A DNA stretch of 61,956 nt from Rhizobiales bacterium 63-22 (GCA_001898995.1 MKVZ01000012.1:1-61956); one strand, 5' to 3'. Shown: positions 27,139 to 36,109, numbered from the stretch's first letter. A program made the numbers and translations. Notes: generated by a model not told the origin, from the letters alone.

Positions 27139-27787
27139 GCGGTGTACCTCCGCCATTGTTGACCTTCCGCTCGAGGATGCGCCCCAGAATGGTTGCGGGA
27201 TAACAAATGACGAAATAGGCGAGGAGCAGCGCGGTATAGATCTTTGCCGGTTCAAATTGAATCTGCGCTAGCGATTTTGCAAGGAATGTCATATCCGCAA
27301 GCGTGACCAGCGAGACAAGCGAGGTGCCTTTTACCAATTGGATGAACTGATTGATGAAGGTCGGCATCATGGCGGCCAATGCCTGCGGCAATTCGATGAG
27401 CACGAGAATTTTCAGGCGCAGGAACCCAAGTGCATAGCCCGCCTCGACTTGTCCGCGATCGAGTGACTGAAGGGCAGCACGGATGGCCTGGCTTCCATAG
27501 CCGCCGATATTCAGTCCCAAGACCATGGCGCCCACCGTCATCGCCGAAAGATGCACACCAAAGCTCGGTAGTGAGAAATAGAAGCCATAGATCAGGATGA
27601 CAACGGGTGAGCTTCTCCAGAACTCAATGATGCAGGTGACGACCAGCCGGATAAACCCTCTGGAGAAATGCTGTGCGATGCCGAACACGAAGGCGAAAGG
27701 CACCGCGTATAGCATGCCGTACAACGTCACCTCGAAGGTGACGTTGAGCCCAGCGGATATTCCGACAAGAATGTCGAAAAAGCTCAT
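27128..27787 (-). CDS. amino-acid ABC transporter permease 1 (HisQ/GlnP/EhuC type)
   Basis: 219 residues with several hydrophobic spans and the EAA-type loop AALQSLDRGQVEAGYALG followed by VLIELPQAL. Its ATG overlaps the stop of the binding-protein gene (ATGA). It pairs with the second permease to form the heterodimeric channel. Confidence 0.92.
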   Translation of the reverse strand: MSFFDILVGISAGLNVTFEVTLYGMLYAVPFAFVFGIAQHFSRGFIRLVVTCIIEFWRSSPVVILIYGFYFSLPSFGVHLSAMTVGAMVLGLNIGGYGSQAIRAALQSLDRGQVEAGYALGFLRLKILVLIELPQALAAMMPTFINQFIQLVKGTSLVSLVTLADMTFLAKSLAQIQFEPAKIYTALLLAYFVICYPATILGRILERKVNNGGGTPHEF

Positions 27788-28668
27788 TTCTTCGGCTCCG
27801 GCGCCGCGCAGAGTTCCGCCGCCGTCTTGTTGGGCGGGAAATTCTCTTCCGAGAAGCCGTTTGCAAGGATAATCTTGTTCAATTCGCCGCTGGCTTTTAA
27901 CTTTGCGAGTTGTTCGTTGTAGAGATCACGCAGGCCGGTATCCTGCGGGCGAAAAGCGATGGCCGTATACAAGGCGACTTCGTTGCCCTGCGCGTCCTTC
28001 AAACCGCGGAACGGGTGGGCGCGTTCGAAGCCCTTCATGTTGGGATCCTGCAACGTCGCAACAATCGTGCCGGCCGACATCACGACGGCATCCACTCGTT
28101 TGGAAACAAGCGCGGAAATGGCGGACTCGTCATCCTGGTAGAGCTGCATCTGACTCTCTGGAACGCCTGCCGTTATGGCATGGCCCGCATTGGCGGAGCC
28201 GCGTGCACCGGCCAGCCTGATATCAGGATTGTTCTTGATGTCTTCGAAGCTGTGAATGTTTTTTGGATTCCCGGCCGCTACCATCAGACCGTCGCCGCTT
28301 GTAAGATCGGGTTCGCTGAAAATGACCGCATTACAGCGCGCCGGGGTAATCGCGACCCCGGCGGCGGTCATATCAAACCGGTCCGCCAACAGACCTGGAA
28401 TCATCGTACTGAATTCGCCGATGACAAAATTGAATTTCGTTATGCCCAGGGGAGCGAGTGCCGCCTTGATAATCGAAGGCTCGAGGCCAGCGACGTTTCC
28501 ATTGGCATCGCGGTAACCCCAGGGGACGCGATTGTGAATCCCGATCGTCACGGTCTTGGAGGCGAGAATCTTCTCTTTCGTGGTTTCTGCACAGGACGGC
28601 GTGCTCACCATCGAAAACGCCACGGCCCCCAGTATGCAGAGGGAGGTTAAACTGCGGATATGCTTCAT
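27784..28668 (-). CDS. polar amino-acid ABC transporter substrate-binding protein (EhuB-like)
   Basis: 294 residues with a signal peptide (SLCILGAVAFSMVSTPSCA). The SBP family 3 core is visible: VTIGIHNRVPWGYRD near residue 40, DMTAAGVAITPAR, and LVSKRVDAVVMSAGT. It resembles ectoine/hydroxyectoine-binding EhuB in overall style, but no ectoine hydrolase genes are present, so the ligand is left open. First structural gene of the operon; the 153 bp before it holds the promoter. Confidence 0.9.
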   Translation of the reverse strand: MKHIRSLTSLCILGAVAFSMVSTPSCAETTKEKILASKTVTIGIHNRVPWGYRDANGNVAGLEPSIIKAALAPLGITKFNFVIGEFSTMIPGLLADRFDMTAAGVAITPARCNAVIFSEPDLTSGDGLMVAAGNPKNIHSFEDIKNNPDIRLAGARGSANAGHAITAGVPESQMQLYQDDESAISALVSKRVDAVVMSAGTIVATLQDPNMKGFERAHPFRGLKDAQGNEVALYTAIAFRPQDTGLRDLYNEQLAKLKASGELNKIILANGFSEENFPPNKTAAELCAAPEPKK

Positions 28669-28821
28669 GATGGAACCCCTTTTATTATGATGCCGCAGTC
28701 ATGGCCGGTTTGAAATGAGCCCATGACAACGGACGAAACCATAAAGGCTAATCAAGGGAAGGCAATTGATCGGTACTAAACACTCGATAAATTCAAGTTA
28801 TGCGTTGGGGACCTAAAACGC

Positions 28822-29739
28822 TCAAATCACATGCCGCAAGCTTTTGGCGCCGGTCGGCGGCAACATCCTCGCTCTCATCAGGGCTGACGCCATCGCGTTG
28901 ACGATCTGTGATCTTTGGACGTCTGGCCGGAAGAGAAGATGGGACTTGAAGTAAATCTCTGCGTTGAAAGGTCTTACTTCAAGCCCTCGTTCGACAAATC
29001 CGTCGGCCGCTATCGGATTGGCAATGCCGATGCCGGCACCTTCGAGAGCCAGAGCACAGATGGTCGCTGAATTCGGCGTCTCGACCAGAATGCGCGGAAC
29101 CGTATCATGTTCCCGAAAAACGGCATCGATATCTTCACGTGTGCGATCGCCGGAGGATAATGCGATAAATGGCTCCCGGTGAAGGTATTCGGGTCGGATT
29201 GAAGACTGGGATGTCAGGGGATGCCAGGGAGGCAGCACGCAGATCGCCTTGAAATTCGCGAAACGTCTGTGATCCACGCCGGAGAGATCGATCTCGTCTG
29301 CCGCAAGGCCGATATCGAACTGCCCGCGCGCGACCAAATCTTTCACATTGGCCGATGAATCGGTGTGTAATGTGACAGCGACATCTCCGTACATCTCCTG
29401 GAAGAGCCGGATGGCCCGCGGTACCAGGGTTGCGCCCATCGCGGCAAGACTGGCGACTCTGATGTGGCCGGAACCAAAATCACGAATCTTCAGCGAGGCG
29501 ACTTTCAGGCGGTCCATCGCCAGAAAGGCGGTCGCGACTTCTTCCGAAAACAGTTTGCCTTCGGGCGTGATGACCAAACGCCCCCTGACACGATCAAATA
29601 GCTGAAAACCGATCGATGCCTCCAGTTCACTGATCGAACGGCTTACGGCCGGTTGCGAAATATCCAGGAGTTCAGAGGCCCGTGACGCCGAACCCCCGGT
29701 GATGACGGCGCGGAATATCTCCAACTGTCGATAGTTCAT
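28822..29739 (-). CDS. LysR-family transcriptional regulator
   Basis: 305 residues. N-terminal helix-turn-helix MNYRQLEIFRAVITGG ... SRASELLDISQPAVSRSI, then an effector-binding domain. It lies upstream of the transport/oxidase operon on the same strand and is divergent from the PLP lyase gene (150 bp between starts), so it can control both arms of the cluster. I saw no single convincing T-N11-A box. Confidence 0.93.
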   Translation of the reverse strand: MNYRQLEIFRAVITGGSASRASELLDISQPAVSRSISELEASIGFQLFDRVRGRLVITPEGKLFSEEVATAFLAMDRLKVASLKIRDFGSGHIRVASLAAMGATLVPRAIRLFQEMYGDVAVTLHTDSSANVKDLVARGQFDIGLAADEIDLSGVDHRRFANFKAICVLPPWHPLTSQSSIRPEYLHREPFIALSSGDRTREDIDAVFREHDTVPRILVETPNSATICALALEGAGIGIANPIAADGFVERGLEVRPFNAEIYFKSHLLFRPDVQRSQIVNAMASALMRARMLPPTGAKSLRHVI

Positions 29740-29889
29740 GACGCTTTCTCTCCAACAGACGCTCCCAGTGTTCCTAAGACTGAAGAGCCAGAAATCCTAT
29801 AAACAGAATGCATGGAGCAAGAACAAACGGTCAATTGAAATCATACCCTGAAGTAGGCTCTTAGAGTACATGTTCGAAGGATCTCTCTC

Positions 29890-31071
29890 ATGTACGATCA
29901 CACCCAATGCGCACATCATCCGGCCGTCTCTCACGAAGGTTTTGAAAGCCTCGGGGTGGCCACCTATCGCGCATCGACGATCGTATTTGACAGTCTGCAA
30001 GCTTATACGGGCAGGCATGAGCTTGGTCGCAGCGGCTATAGTTATGGTCTCTACGGCACTCCAACGAGCAGAACATTGGAGGCGCAAATCACCGGGCTGC
30101 ACGCAGGCCATGCGACCCTCCTGTTTCCGTCTGGGCACGCGGCGATCGCCGGGGTCATGTTGTCAATGCTCAAACCGGGCGACAAGGTCCTCGTTCCAAG
30201 CAGCGTCTACCCGCCGGTTATCGCCTTCTGCCAGTCCATTCTGTCAGGCATGGGCGTGACGCATGCCATCTATAATCCTATGATCGGATCCGGCATTGAG
30301 CAATTGATCGATGACGATACGAAACTTGTATGGATTGAAAGCCCCGGCTCGACCACGCTTGAAGTTCAGGACATGCCGATCATCGCCGAGATCGCGCACC
30401 GGAAAGGCGCGTTGGTCGGATGCGACAATACCTGGGCATCACCGCTCTTGTGCAAGCCGCTCGCGCTCGGCGCTGACTTCGTTGTCGAAGCCCTGACGAA
30501 ATATGCGGGCGGCCATTCTGATGTCCTGCTCGGATCAGTGACGGTCGCAACAGAAGATCACGCCGAAAGCCTCTTTTCCTGGCTTAAAGCCATGGGCATT
30601 GGAGTCTCGCCCGATGACTGCTCCCTGGTCCTGCGCGGACTTGAGACGATGGGTATCCGGATCGCCCATGTTGGCCGGATCGCCCTGTCGATCGCCCGGC
30701 GTATCGGGCTTTCGCCGGCCGTCGAAACCGTCCTGCATCCCGAGCTCAAGAACCATCCGGGCCATTGGCAATTTCGCCGCGACTTCAAAGGACCGAGTGG
30801 TTTGTTCAGCATCCGGCTCACGCCCCAATCTGTGCCTTTTCTAGCCAGTTCGCTTGATCAGATGAAATACTTCGCAATCGGCGCCTCTTGGGGCGGGACC
30901 CGGAGCCTGATTGCGCCAATCACATTGCTGTCGAGGAACAACGAACAGATCTGCGAAAGCACCTATTTGCGAATCAGTATCGGATTGGAGGACCCAGATG
31001 ACCTCTGGGATGACCTTAACACAATCCTCTACGAGCTGGAGAAAAAAACACGCCAGGCAGCGCCTGCATGA
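29890..31071 (+). CDS. Cys/Met-metabolism PLP enzyme (cystathionine beta-lyase/gamma-synthase family)
   Basis: 393 residues. The phosphate/PLP region shows RSGYSYGLYGTPTSRTLEAQ; the Schiff-base lysine is in VVEALTKYAGGHSDVLLG (near residue 209). MetC-like members cleave C-S or other beta bonds of amino acids, giving ammonia and 2-aminoacrylate or pyruvate. Because a RidA gene follows in ATGA overlap distance, a beta-elimination giving 2-aminoacrylate is the most economical reading. Relatives are also known to cleave C-N bonds of toxic amino acids. Confidence 0.9.
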   Translation: MYDHTQCAHHPAVSHEGFESLGVATYRASTIVFDSLQAYTGRHELGRSGYSYGLYGTPTSRTLEAQITGLHAGHATLLFPSGHAAIAGVMLSMLKPGDKVLVPSSVYPPVIAFCQSILSGMGVTHAIYNPMIGSGIEQLIDDDTKLVWIESPGSTTLEVQDMPIIAEIAHRKGALVGCDNTWASPLLCKPLALGADFVVEALTKYAGGHSDVLLGSVTVATEDHAESLFSWLKAMGIGVSPDDCSLVLRGLETMGIRIAHVGRIALSIARRIGLSPAVETVLHPELKNHPGHWQFRRDFKGPSGLFSIRLTPQSVPFLASSLDQMKYFAIGASWGGTRSLIAPITLLSRNNEQICESTYLRISIGLEDPDDLWDDLNTILYELEKKTRQAAPA

Positions 31072-31091
31072 TCCATGAAAGGAAACCGACC

Positions 31092-31439
31092 ATGCCCGTG
31101 ACACGCCACATTCAAACCCCGATCATGAACCGACTCGTCGAAGCTGGAGGCCTTGTCTTCATCGGCGGCACCACCGCCGACGATAAGGGCGCAGATATCA
31201 CCGGCCAGACCGAGCAGATCCTGGCCAAGCTCGACGATTTCCTTGCCCAGATTGGAAGCGATCGTTCTCACGTCGTTCAGGCAGCGATCTATATGACCGA
31301 CCTATCAATGAAGGCAGACCTTAACGCAGTCTGGACGAAATATTTCGAACCACAGAATCTGCCCGCGCGCGCTGCCGTCGGCGTCGCCCTGGCCACCGGA
31401 ACGCTTGTAGAAATCACCTTCGTCGTTGCCAGGATCTAA
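31092..31439 (+). CDS. RidA-family enamine/imine deaminase
   Basis: 115 residues from ATG 31092, preceded by AAAGGA; an earlier in-frame ATG at 31068 overlaps the PLP gene stop (ATGA) and would add 8 residues. The conserved arginine in LPARAAVGV and glutamate in LVEIT, both needed for imine hydrolysis in RidA, are present. It hydrolyses reactive 2-aminoacrylate-type intermediates to keto acid and ammonia, which fits its PLP lyase neighbour and also the imines made by the amino-acid oxidase. Confidence 0.88.
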   Translation: MPVTRHIQTPIMNRLVEAGGLVFIGGTTADDKGADITGQTEQILAKLDDFLAQIGSDRSHVVQAAIYMTDLSMKADLNAVWTKYFEPQNLPARAAVGVALATGTLVEITFVVARI

Positions 31440-31493
31440 CAACGGCAGAGCGAGAAGGATCATCCCCGCTGCTTCAAGTGAAGATACATCAAG

Positions 31494-32240
31494 ATGTCGG
31501 AAATAGCGACCAACGGCGGCAAGCAGATTTTGTTTCGGCACCCAGATAAAGCCATGACATCAGAAACCGAAAATACCTATGGAACATGGCACCGGAACTC
31601 TACGGGCGAGGTCGCTATGGCCGACATTCACACGCCATATTGGCAGCATTTCATTGAAGTCCTTCCCGAAAAAGACCTCACTGACCGCACTGTCCTGGAC
31701 TTTGGTTGCAACCGCGGCGGATTTCTCCGACTGCTTTACGACACCCGCCCCTTTCGTCAGGGGCTCGGGCTCGACATCGCTTCGCAATCGATCGCAGAGG
31801 CAAAAAAGGCTGCGGGCGACCGGCCGCTGAGCTACCATGTCGACAGCGATCCTGCCCGTATGGGGATCGAATTTGATCTCGCCTTCAGTTATGAGGTGAT
31901 CTACCTTCTGCCAAATCTTGGTGAGCACGCCCGCCAGATTGGTGCATCGCTACACAAGGGCGGCATCTATTACGCCGTGACCGGCTGCCATACAGAAAGT
32001 CCCCTGTGGAACCGACGAAAAGAGGTGATCGCCGCATCAAGCAACACTCCGGTACAGAGCTATTCGGCAGACGACTATATCAATGCGTTTGCCGAGAATG
32101 GGTTCGCGGTCACCTTGCGGAAATTCGGTTTCTGCGGCTTTGTGCCACCACCGGTCAATCGAAAATTTCACCCCGGCATCATGGATGCCCTGACCTATAA
32201 TGACAACGAAAAGATACTTTTCCGGTTCGAGAAACTCTGA
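31494..32240 (+). CDS. class I SAM-dependent methyltransferase
   Basis: 248 residues (a start at 31554 is also possible). Motif I VLDFGCNRGGFLRLL near residue 67 and the acidic strand end GLGLDIASQS define the SAM site; a SYEVIYLLPN motif IV-like segment follows. The acceptor is unknown. It lies 54 bp after ridA on the same strand and is probably co-transcribed; it could modify or detoxify the cluster's substrate or product. Confidence 0.82.
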   Translation: MSEIATNGGKQILFRHPDKAMTSETENTYGTWHRNSTGEVAMADIHTPYWQHFIEVLPEKDLTDRTVLDFGCNRGGFLRLLYDTRPFRQGLGLDIASQSIAEAKKAAGDRPLSYHVDSDPARMGIEFDLAFSYEVIYLLPNLGEHARQIGASLHKGGIYYAVTGCHTESPLWNRRKEVIAASSNTPVQSYSADDYINAFAENGFAVTLRKFGFCGFVPPPVNRKFHPGIMDALTYNDNEKILFRFEKL

Positions 32241-33189
32241 GCGGCCACTATCGTGAGGGGCTTGGGAAAACGGTCGAAAGATCCAGCGCTGCCAGCTCAC
32301 AAATACAAGACCCCCACGCCGAAATCGTAAAATTTTTTGTATCTCTATTTGATCCCGGTTCTCTCAGAGAGACTTACGGCAGGTGTCTGCTTGTTGCGAA
32401 TTGGAGCCCGGTCGAGCCTTTCACATGTGTCGCACGTGCAAAATTGTGAAGCATCTTGCCAGAACGGCCGCACCCAGGTCGAAGTCTCCCTCCCAACGTC
32501 CGGACACGGGCATGGGAAATGTGGCGGCGGCGGCGAATGCCGGCATCTGCTCGACGAACCGGCTTCTGCGCTCGACCTGCGCAATCAGGACAGGGTGCTG
32601 GGCCTGATCCGGCGGCTCGCCGATTCCGGTCTGGCGGCGATCTTCACCACCCACCAGCCGAACCACGCCATCGCTGTGGCGGATACGGTGCTGCTGATGC
32701 TGCCTGATGCACCGGCAGCCTTCGGTCCCTGCCCGGAAGCGATCACGGACGAACGGCTGGCGCGGCTTTACGGCATTGCGGTCCGGACCGTGACCTTCGA
32801 GGCCGAAGGCCGAAGCCGCCGGGCTGTCGTCCCCGTCTATTCCAGCAACGAGAAAAGCCTGCCGCCGGAAAAGGCGCGGTAGGTTTCAGCCCTTCATTCC
32901 ATCGCTTTCGACCGCGGCACCGCGTTCACCACTCAGATGACAAGACGATGATGGCGGAGAAGTTCCAGCGTCATTATCCGCAGCGATCGTCCGATGACGG
33001 AGACCACAAGATCATTTCGGCTCTGCCAGCCCAGATGCCGGCAGAGCCAACACCTATCGGGTTGTTCTCCACGTTGATGGCGACCATGCTGAAACGATTA
33101 TCGGCGACAACAAGGCAAAGCGGCCCCGCTCAAGCATTGCGCCAGATGCGCTGAATCGAGCGAACGATTTCCGCCCTCCGACTGGCCGA
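32241..33189. other. degenerate intergenic region with one ABC fragment
   Basis: Apart from the ABC ATPase tail (32545-32882) I find no convincing gene. The sequence before the fragment changes character around 32337, and 32883-33189 has only short frames without recognisable domains. It marks the right end of the low-GC island. Confidence 0.5.
32545..32882 (+). pseudogene. ABC transporter ATPase, C-terminal remnant (FecE-like)
   Basis: Begins at the Walker B region (LLDEPASALDLRNQDRVLG) and runs through the switch histidine in FTTHQPNHA to a normal C-terminus. Walker A and the signature motif are missing; the sequence upstream in the same frame is unrelated. The style is that of iron/B12-type ATPases. 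It cannot function alone. Confidence 0.8.
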
Positions 33190-35289
33190 TCATTGTGCGG
33201 CGGTATTCGGCATACCCGGCTGCAGGCCCGCCAGATCGGCGACAATGGAGGCCGCCTCATTCCGAAGAATATCCTTTGCGCTTTTGCGGGCTTTGTCGAT
33301 AGCCATATCGGCATTCAGGCTCCGCTCGTCGGACTGTAGCCCATCGTCCTTGACCATTTCGACGCCATCGTTGAACTTCCCGCGCGATTTGAGGCGGTTT
33401 TCCTCAGCGGTCAGTTCCTTGCGACGTTCGGCTTCATTGAGAGAAATATACGGTTTCTCGCGCTGCGCCTTCAGGTCGGCGACATCCTTCACGAAATCCT
33501 GGAATTCAGGATCGTTCCGTACACGCGTATCATGCATGCGTTGCAATTGCGGCAGCAGCGCCTTCATGTCTTCCCAAGGCTTGAAATTTGCCGCCTTCAC
33601 CTGACTCCACGGCAGGGCATTGTCGAAACTCGATTCACCGAAGGTCTTGGGGTCGGAAAGCCCCGGCAGGCTTATATCCGGCGTCACGCCGCGCAACTGC
33701 GTCGTGCCGCCGTTCACCCGGAAAAACTGGGCGATGGTGAATTTCAACTCGCCGAATTTCGGCTTGGGATTATGGACCAACTGGTCGAGATCGACCACGG
33801 TCTGCACGGTGCCCTTGCCGAAGCTGGGTTCGCCGATGATCACGCCGCGCCCGTAGTCCTGTATCGCCGCGGCAAAAATCTCGGACGCCGATGCCGAGCC
33901 GCGATTGATGAGCACGCCGAGCGGCCCCGTCCAGAGCGGAGCGGGAATTTCATCACTCTCCACCTCGACCGCGCCGTTTGCGTTGCGCTGCTGAACCACC
34001 GGACCCTTGCCGATAAACAGGCCCGTCAGATTGATCGCTTCGGTCAACGATCCGCCGCCATCGTTGCGCAGATCGACCAGAACGCCATCGACCTTGTCCT
34101 GTTTAAGCTCGCCGAGAAGCTTGGCGACGTCGCGGCTGGCACTTCGGTAGTTCTTGTCGCCTTTTTGCCGTGCGTCGAAATCCTCATAGAACGCCGGCAG
34201 GGTGATGACCCCGATCCTGCGAACGGCATTTCCCTCTTTCACCGACAGGACCGTCTTGCTGGCGGCCTGCTTGTCGAGGCTGATCTTGTCGCGAACCAGA
34301 CTGATGAGGCGATGCTTCCCGTCCGCTCCGGCATCCGCCGGCAGGATATTCAGCCGCACGACGGAACCCTTCGTGCCGCGTATCAATTTCACGATGTCGT
34401 CGAGGCGTTCGCCGACGACTTCCTTTATCGGGCCGTCCTCGCCCTGCCCGACGCCGATAATGCGGTCGCCGACGGCAAGTTTGCCCGACAGTTGCGCCGG
34501 GCCGCCGGCGACGAGTTCGCGGATCGTCGTGTAGTCGTCCCTTTCCTGCAGCACCGCGCCGATGCCGACAAGCGAAAGCTTCATGGAAATATCGAATTCA
34601 GCCGAAGCGGCTGCGTTGAAATACTCGGTATGAGGATCGATCGACGTTGTATAGGCTTCCATGAACGTCTGGAATACATCGTCGCTCTTGTATTGATGGG
34701 CGCGTTCGATGGAGTTTTCGTAGCGTTTGTCGAGCGTGTCGCGAATGGAGGCATCATCCTTGCCGGCCAGCTTGAGACGCAGCCAGTCGTTCTTGACGCG
34801 CTTGCGCCACAGGTCGTCGCTTTCCGCTTCGGATCGCGGCCACGGCCCTTTGTCGCGCATCAGGGGATAGTCTTCCTGCTTGCTGAAGTCGAATTTGTGG
34901 GTGAGCAGGCTGCGCGCGTAAGTCATGCGATTGACGATGCGCTGCTCATAAAGGTTGAAAATCGAAAACGGGATGCTCAGATCGTTGTGCTTGATGGCAT
35001 CATCGATCTTCGTTCTGCTGGCCATGAACCTGTCGATGTCCGACTGTAGGAAGATGACGCGGTCCGGGTCCAGGGAATTGAGAAACCGATCCATGACCCG
35101 GGCCGACAATACGTCGTCCAGGGGAATAGGTTCATAATGGAAGCGGCTGAGAAAGTCCGCCGTCAAATGAGCGGCCTGCATCTGTTGCGGCAGCGGCGTC
35201 AAAACGGGCGGGGAGCCGGCATCCAGAGCATATGCGGGTGAAGCAATTGCCAGGAAAAGGCAAAGAAAACCATATCTTATGCGTAACAA
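33190..35289 (-). CDS. prc: carboxy-terminal processing protease, Prc/Tsp type (S41A)
   Basis: 699 residues with a signal peptide (MLRIRYGFLCLFLAIASPAYA). N-terminal domain, PDZ (about 235-320, with LVGIGAVLQERDDY and GPAQLSGKLAVGDRIIGV), and the S41 core with the Ser/Lys dyad in RGSASASEIF and GEPSFGKGTVQ, then the long C-terminal domain (EAERRKELTAEENRLKSR). This is the large E. coli Prc type (about 680 residues), not the shorter CtpA usual in alphaproteobacteria. It degrades periplasmic proteins from their C-termini and trims envelope lipoproteins and hydrolases. It stands alone here. Confidence 0.95.
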   Translation of the reverse strand: MLRIRYGFLCLFLAIASPAYALDAGSPPVLTPLPQQMQAAHLTADFLSRFHYEPIPLDDVLSARVMDRFLNSLDPDRVIFLQSDIDRFMASRTKIDDAIKHNDLSIPFSIFNLYEQRIVNRMTYARSLLTHKFDFSKQEDYPLMRDKGPWPRSEAESDDLWRKRVKNDWLRLKLAGKDDASIRDTLDKRYENSIERAHQYKSDDVFQTFMEAYTTSIDPHTEYFNAAASAEFDISMKLSLVGIGAVLQERDDYTTIRELVAGGPAQLSGKLAVGDRIIGVGQGEDGPIKEVVGERLDDIVKLIRGTKGSVVRLNILPADAGADGKHRLISLVRDKISLDKQAASKTVLSVKEGNAVRRIGVITLPAFYEDFDARQKGDKNYRSASRDVAKLLGELKQDKVDGVLVDLRNDGGGSLTEAINLTGLFIGKGPVVQQRNANGAVEVESDEIPAPLWTGPLGVLINRGSASASEIFAAAIQDYGRGVIIGEPSFGKGTVQTVVDLDQLVHNPKPKFGELKFTIAQFFRVNGGTTQLRGVTPDISLPGLSDPKTFGESSFDNALPWSQVKAANFKPWEDMKALLPQLQRMHDTRVRNDPEFQDFVKDVADLKAQREKPYISLNEAERRKELTAEENRLKSRGKFNDGVEMVKDDGLQSDERSLNADMAIDKARKSAKDILRNEAASIVADLAGLQPGMPNTAAQ

Positions 35290-35330
35290 GGTGCGGCCCG
35301 ATCCTTAGCGCTGCGTGTTCGGTCTATGAT

Positions 35331-35402
35331 CTAAAGCATTTCAGCAAAAGTGCGAAGCGGTTTTGCATTCGGAAATGCGGAAAAACACAGAGATAGAGTG
35401 TT
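35331..35402. repeat. intergenic repeat of the common Rhizobiales type
   Basis: The stretch containing GCATTTCAGCAAAAGTGCG and GCGGTTTTGCATTCGGAAAT, ending near AGAGATAGAG, matches from memory a widespread palindromic intergenic repeat of Rhizobiales. A shorter, degenerate copy (GCATTTCCAGCAAAAGTG) lies at 47979-47996. Confidence 0.6.
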
Positions 35403-35557
35403 CCGGTGACTCCGTTTTTACAAGAGCCGCACCGATATGGAACAATTATGGTTTTTTAACAACCCGGTTGCCAACAGGTTAGGACGCGAAGAGGCGACGG
35501 CCAGGCGATCCTTGTCGAAGATTTCTCCTGGACTCGATGGATAACAGAGGACACGCC

Positions 35558-35725
35558 ATGCCTTCGCTATCCATGCTTAGAATCCGTTTACCGAGAAGAT
35601 TAATGAGACGCTTTGCGATAAAGCGTGCTGTCGCGCGGATGCAATACACCCCTTTCGGTGGCGTAACCCCTACAGGTGCGACAACGTCAAAAGTTGCAGA
35701 TCACTCGCTACCGACTTGTCGATAA
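35558..35725 (+). CDS. possible small basic protein
   Basis: A 55-codon frame (MPSLSMLRIRLPRRLMRRF...) with AGAGGA 8 bp before the ATG. Very arginine-rich at the start. No family recognised. It may be chance or the relic of a displaced gene. The rest of 35403-35940 holds nothing I can identify. Confidence 0.25.
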   Translation: MPSLSMLRIRLPRRLMRRFAIKRAVARMQYTPFGGVTPTGATTSKVADHSLPTCR

Positions 35726-35940
35726 CCCAAGCGAGCAGGTCGAATGGCTGTGACCGCGGCGCTTCGACCATAACGCGCCCCAATTTCAGCCTTTTAGCTG
35801 ACGCAGTTTGAAGGCAGACATGGCTGGAAGAGGTGGTGCGAGACGGGCGAAAGCTAAGCAATTTCTTGGAAACATCCTCTTATCTGCTCAAAGCCCGAGT
35901 GCTTGCGGTTCGATCATCCCCTTGACAAGAAAAGGTTGAA

Positions 35941-36028
35941 GGGTCACCTTTGTCGCAAGGTGATGGAGTTCACCTTTAACTGCCTTCGAGGCTGATGACT
36001 CCTGTTTCGCCAGTTTGGCAAACGGAGG
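35941..36028 (+). promoter_or_regulatory. fluoride riboswitch 1 (crcB motif) with RBS-type expression platform
   Basis: Aptamer at 35957-36004. P1 AAGGUG/CACCUU (35957-35962 with 35971-35976), the conserved GAUGGAGUU segment, AACUGCC..GGCUGAUG, and a pseudoknot of GGAGU (35965-35969) with ACUCC (35998-36002) all fit the fluoride aptamer. CUCC can instead pair with GGAG at 36024-36027, a ribosome-binding site before TTG 36037, giving a simple on/off switch. A rival hairpin UCACCUU/AAGGUGA (35944-35950 with 35957-35963) could compete with P1. The TTG frame is only 28 codons, and a truncated hyfC follows. Confidence 0.92.
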
Positions 36029-36109
36029 TGCTTGCCTTGAAGGTGTCGTTTCTTTTTCAAGTGATATCTTCAGGAATCGTCCCGGCGCGTCTTCATGACG
36101 GGAGGGGCG

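Noticed and set aside
27784..28668. Ectoine uptake system ehuABCD
   Set aside because: The transporter style is EhuB-like, but the ectoine hydrolase genes and the usual regulator are missing.
33532..35049. 505-codon plus-strand frame opposite prc
   Set aside because: Shadow of the protease gene; the minus strand has all S41 and PDZ motifs.
35670..35861. Minus-strand 63-codon frame between the small basic ORF and riboswitch 1
   Set aside because: No start context and no family match; perhaps a scrap of a transposase, but I could not support it.
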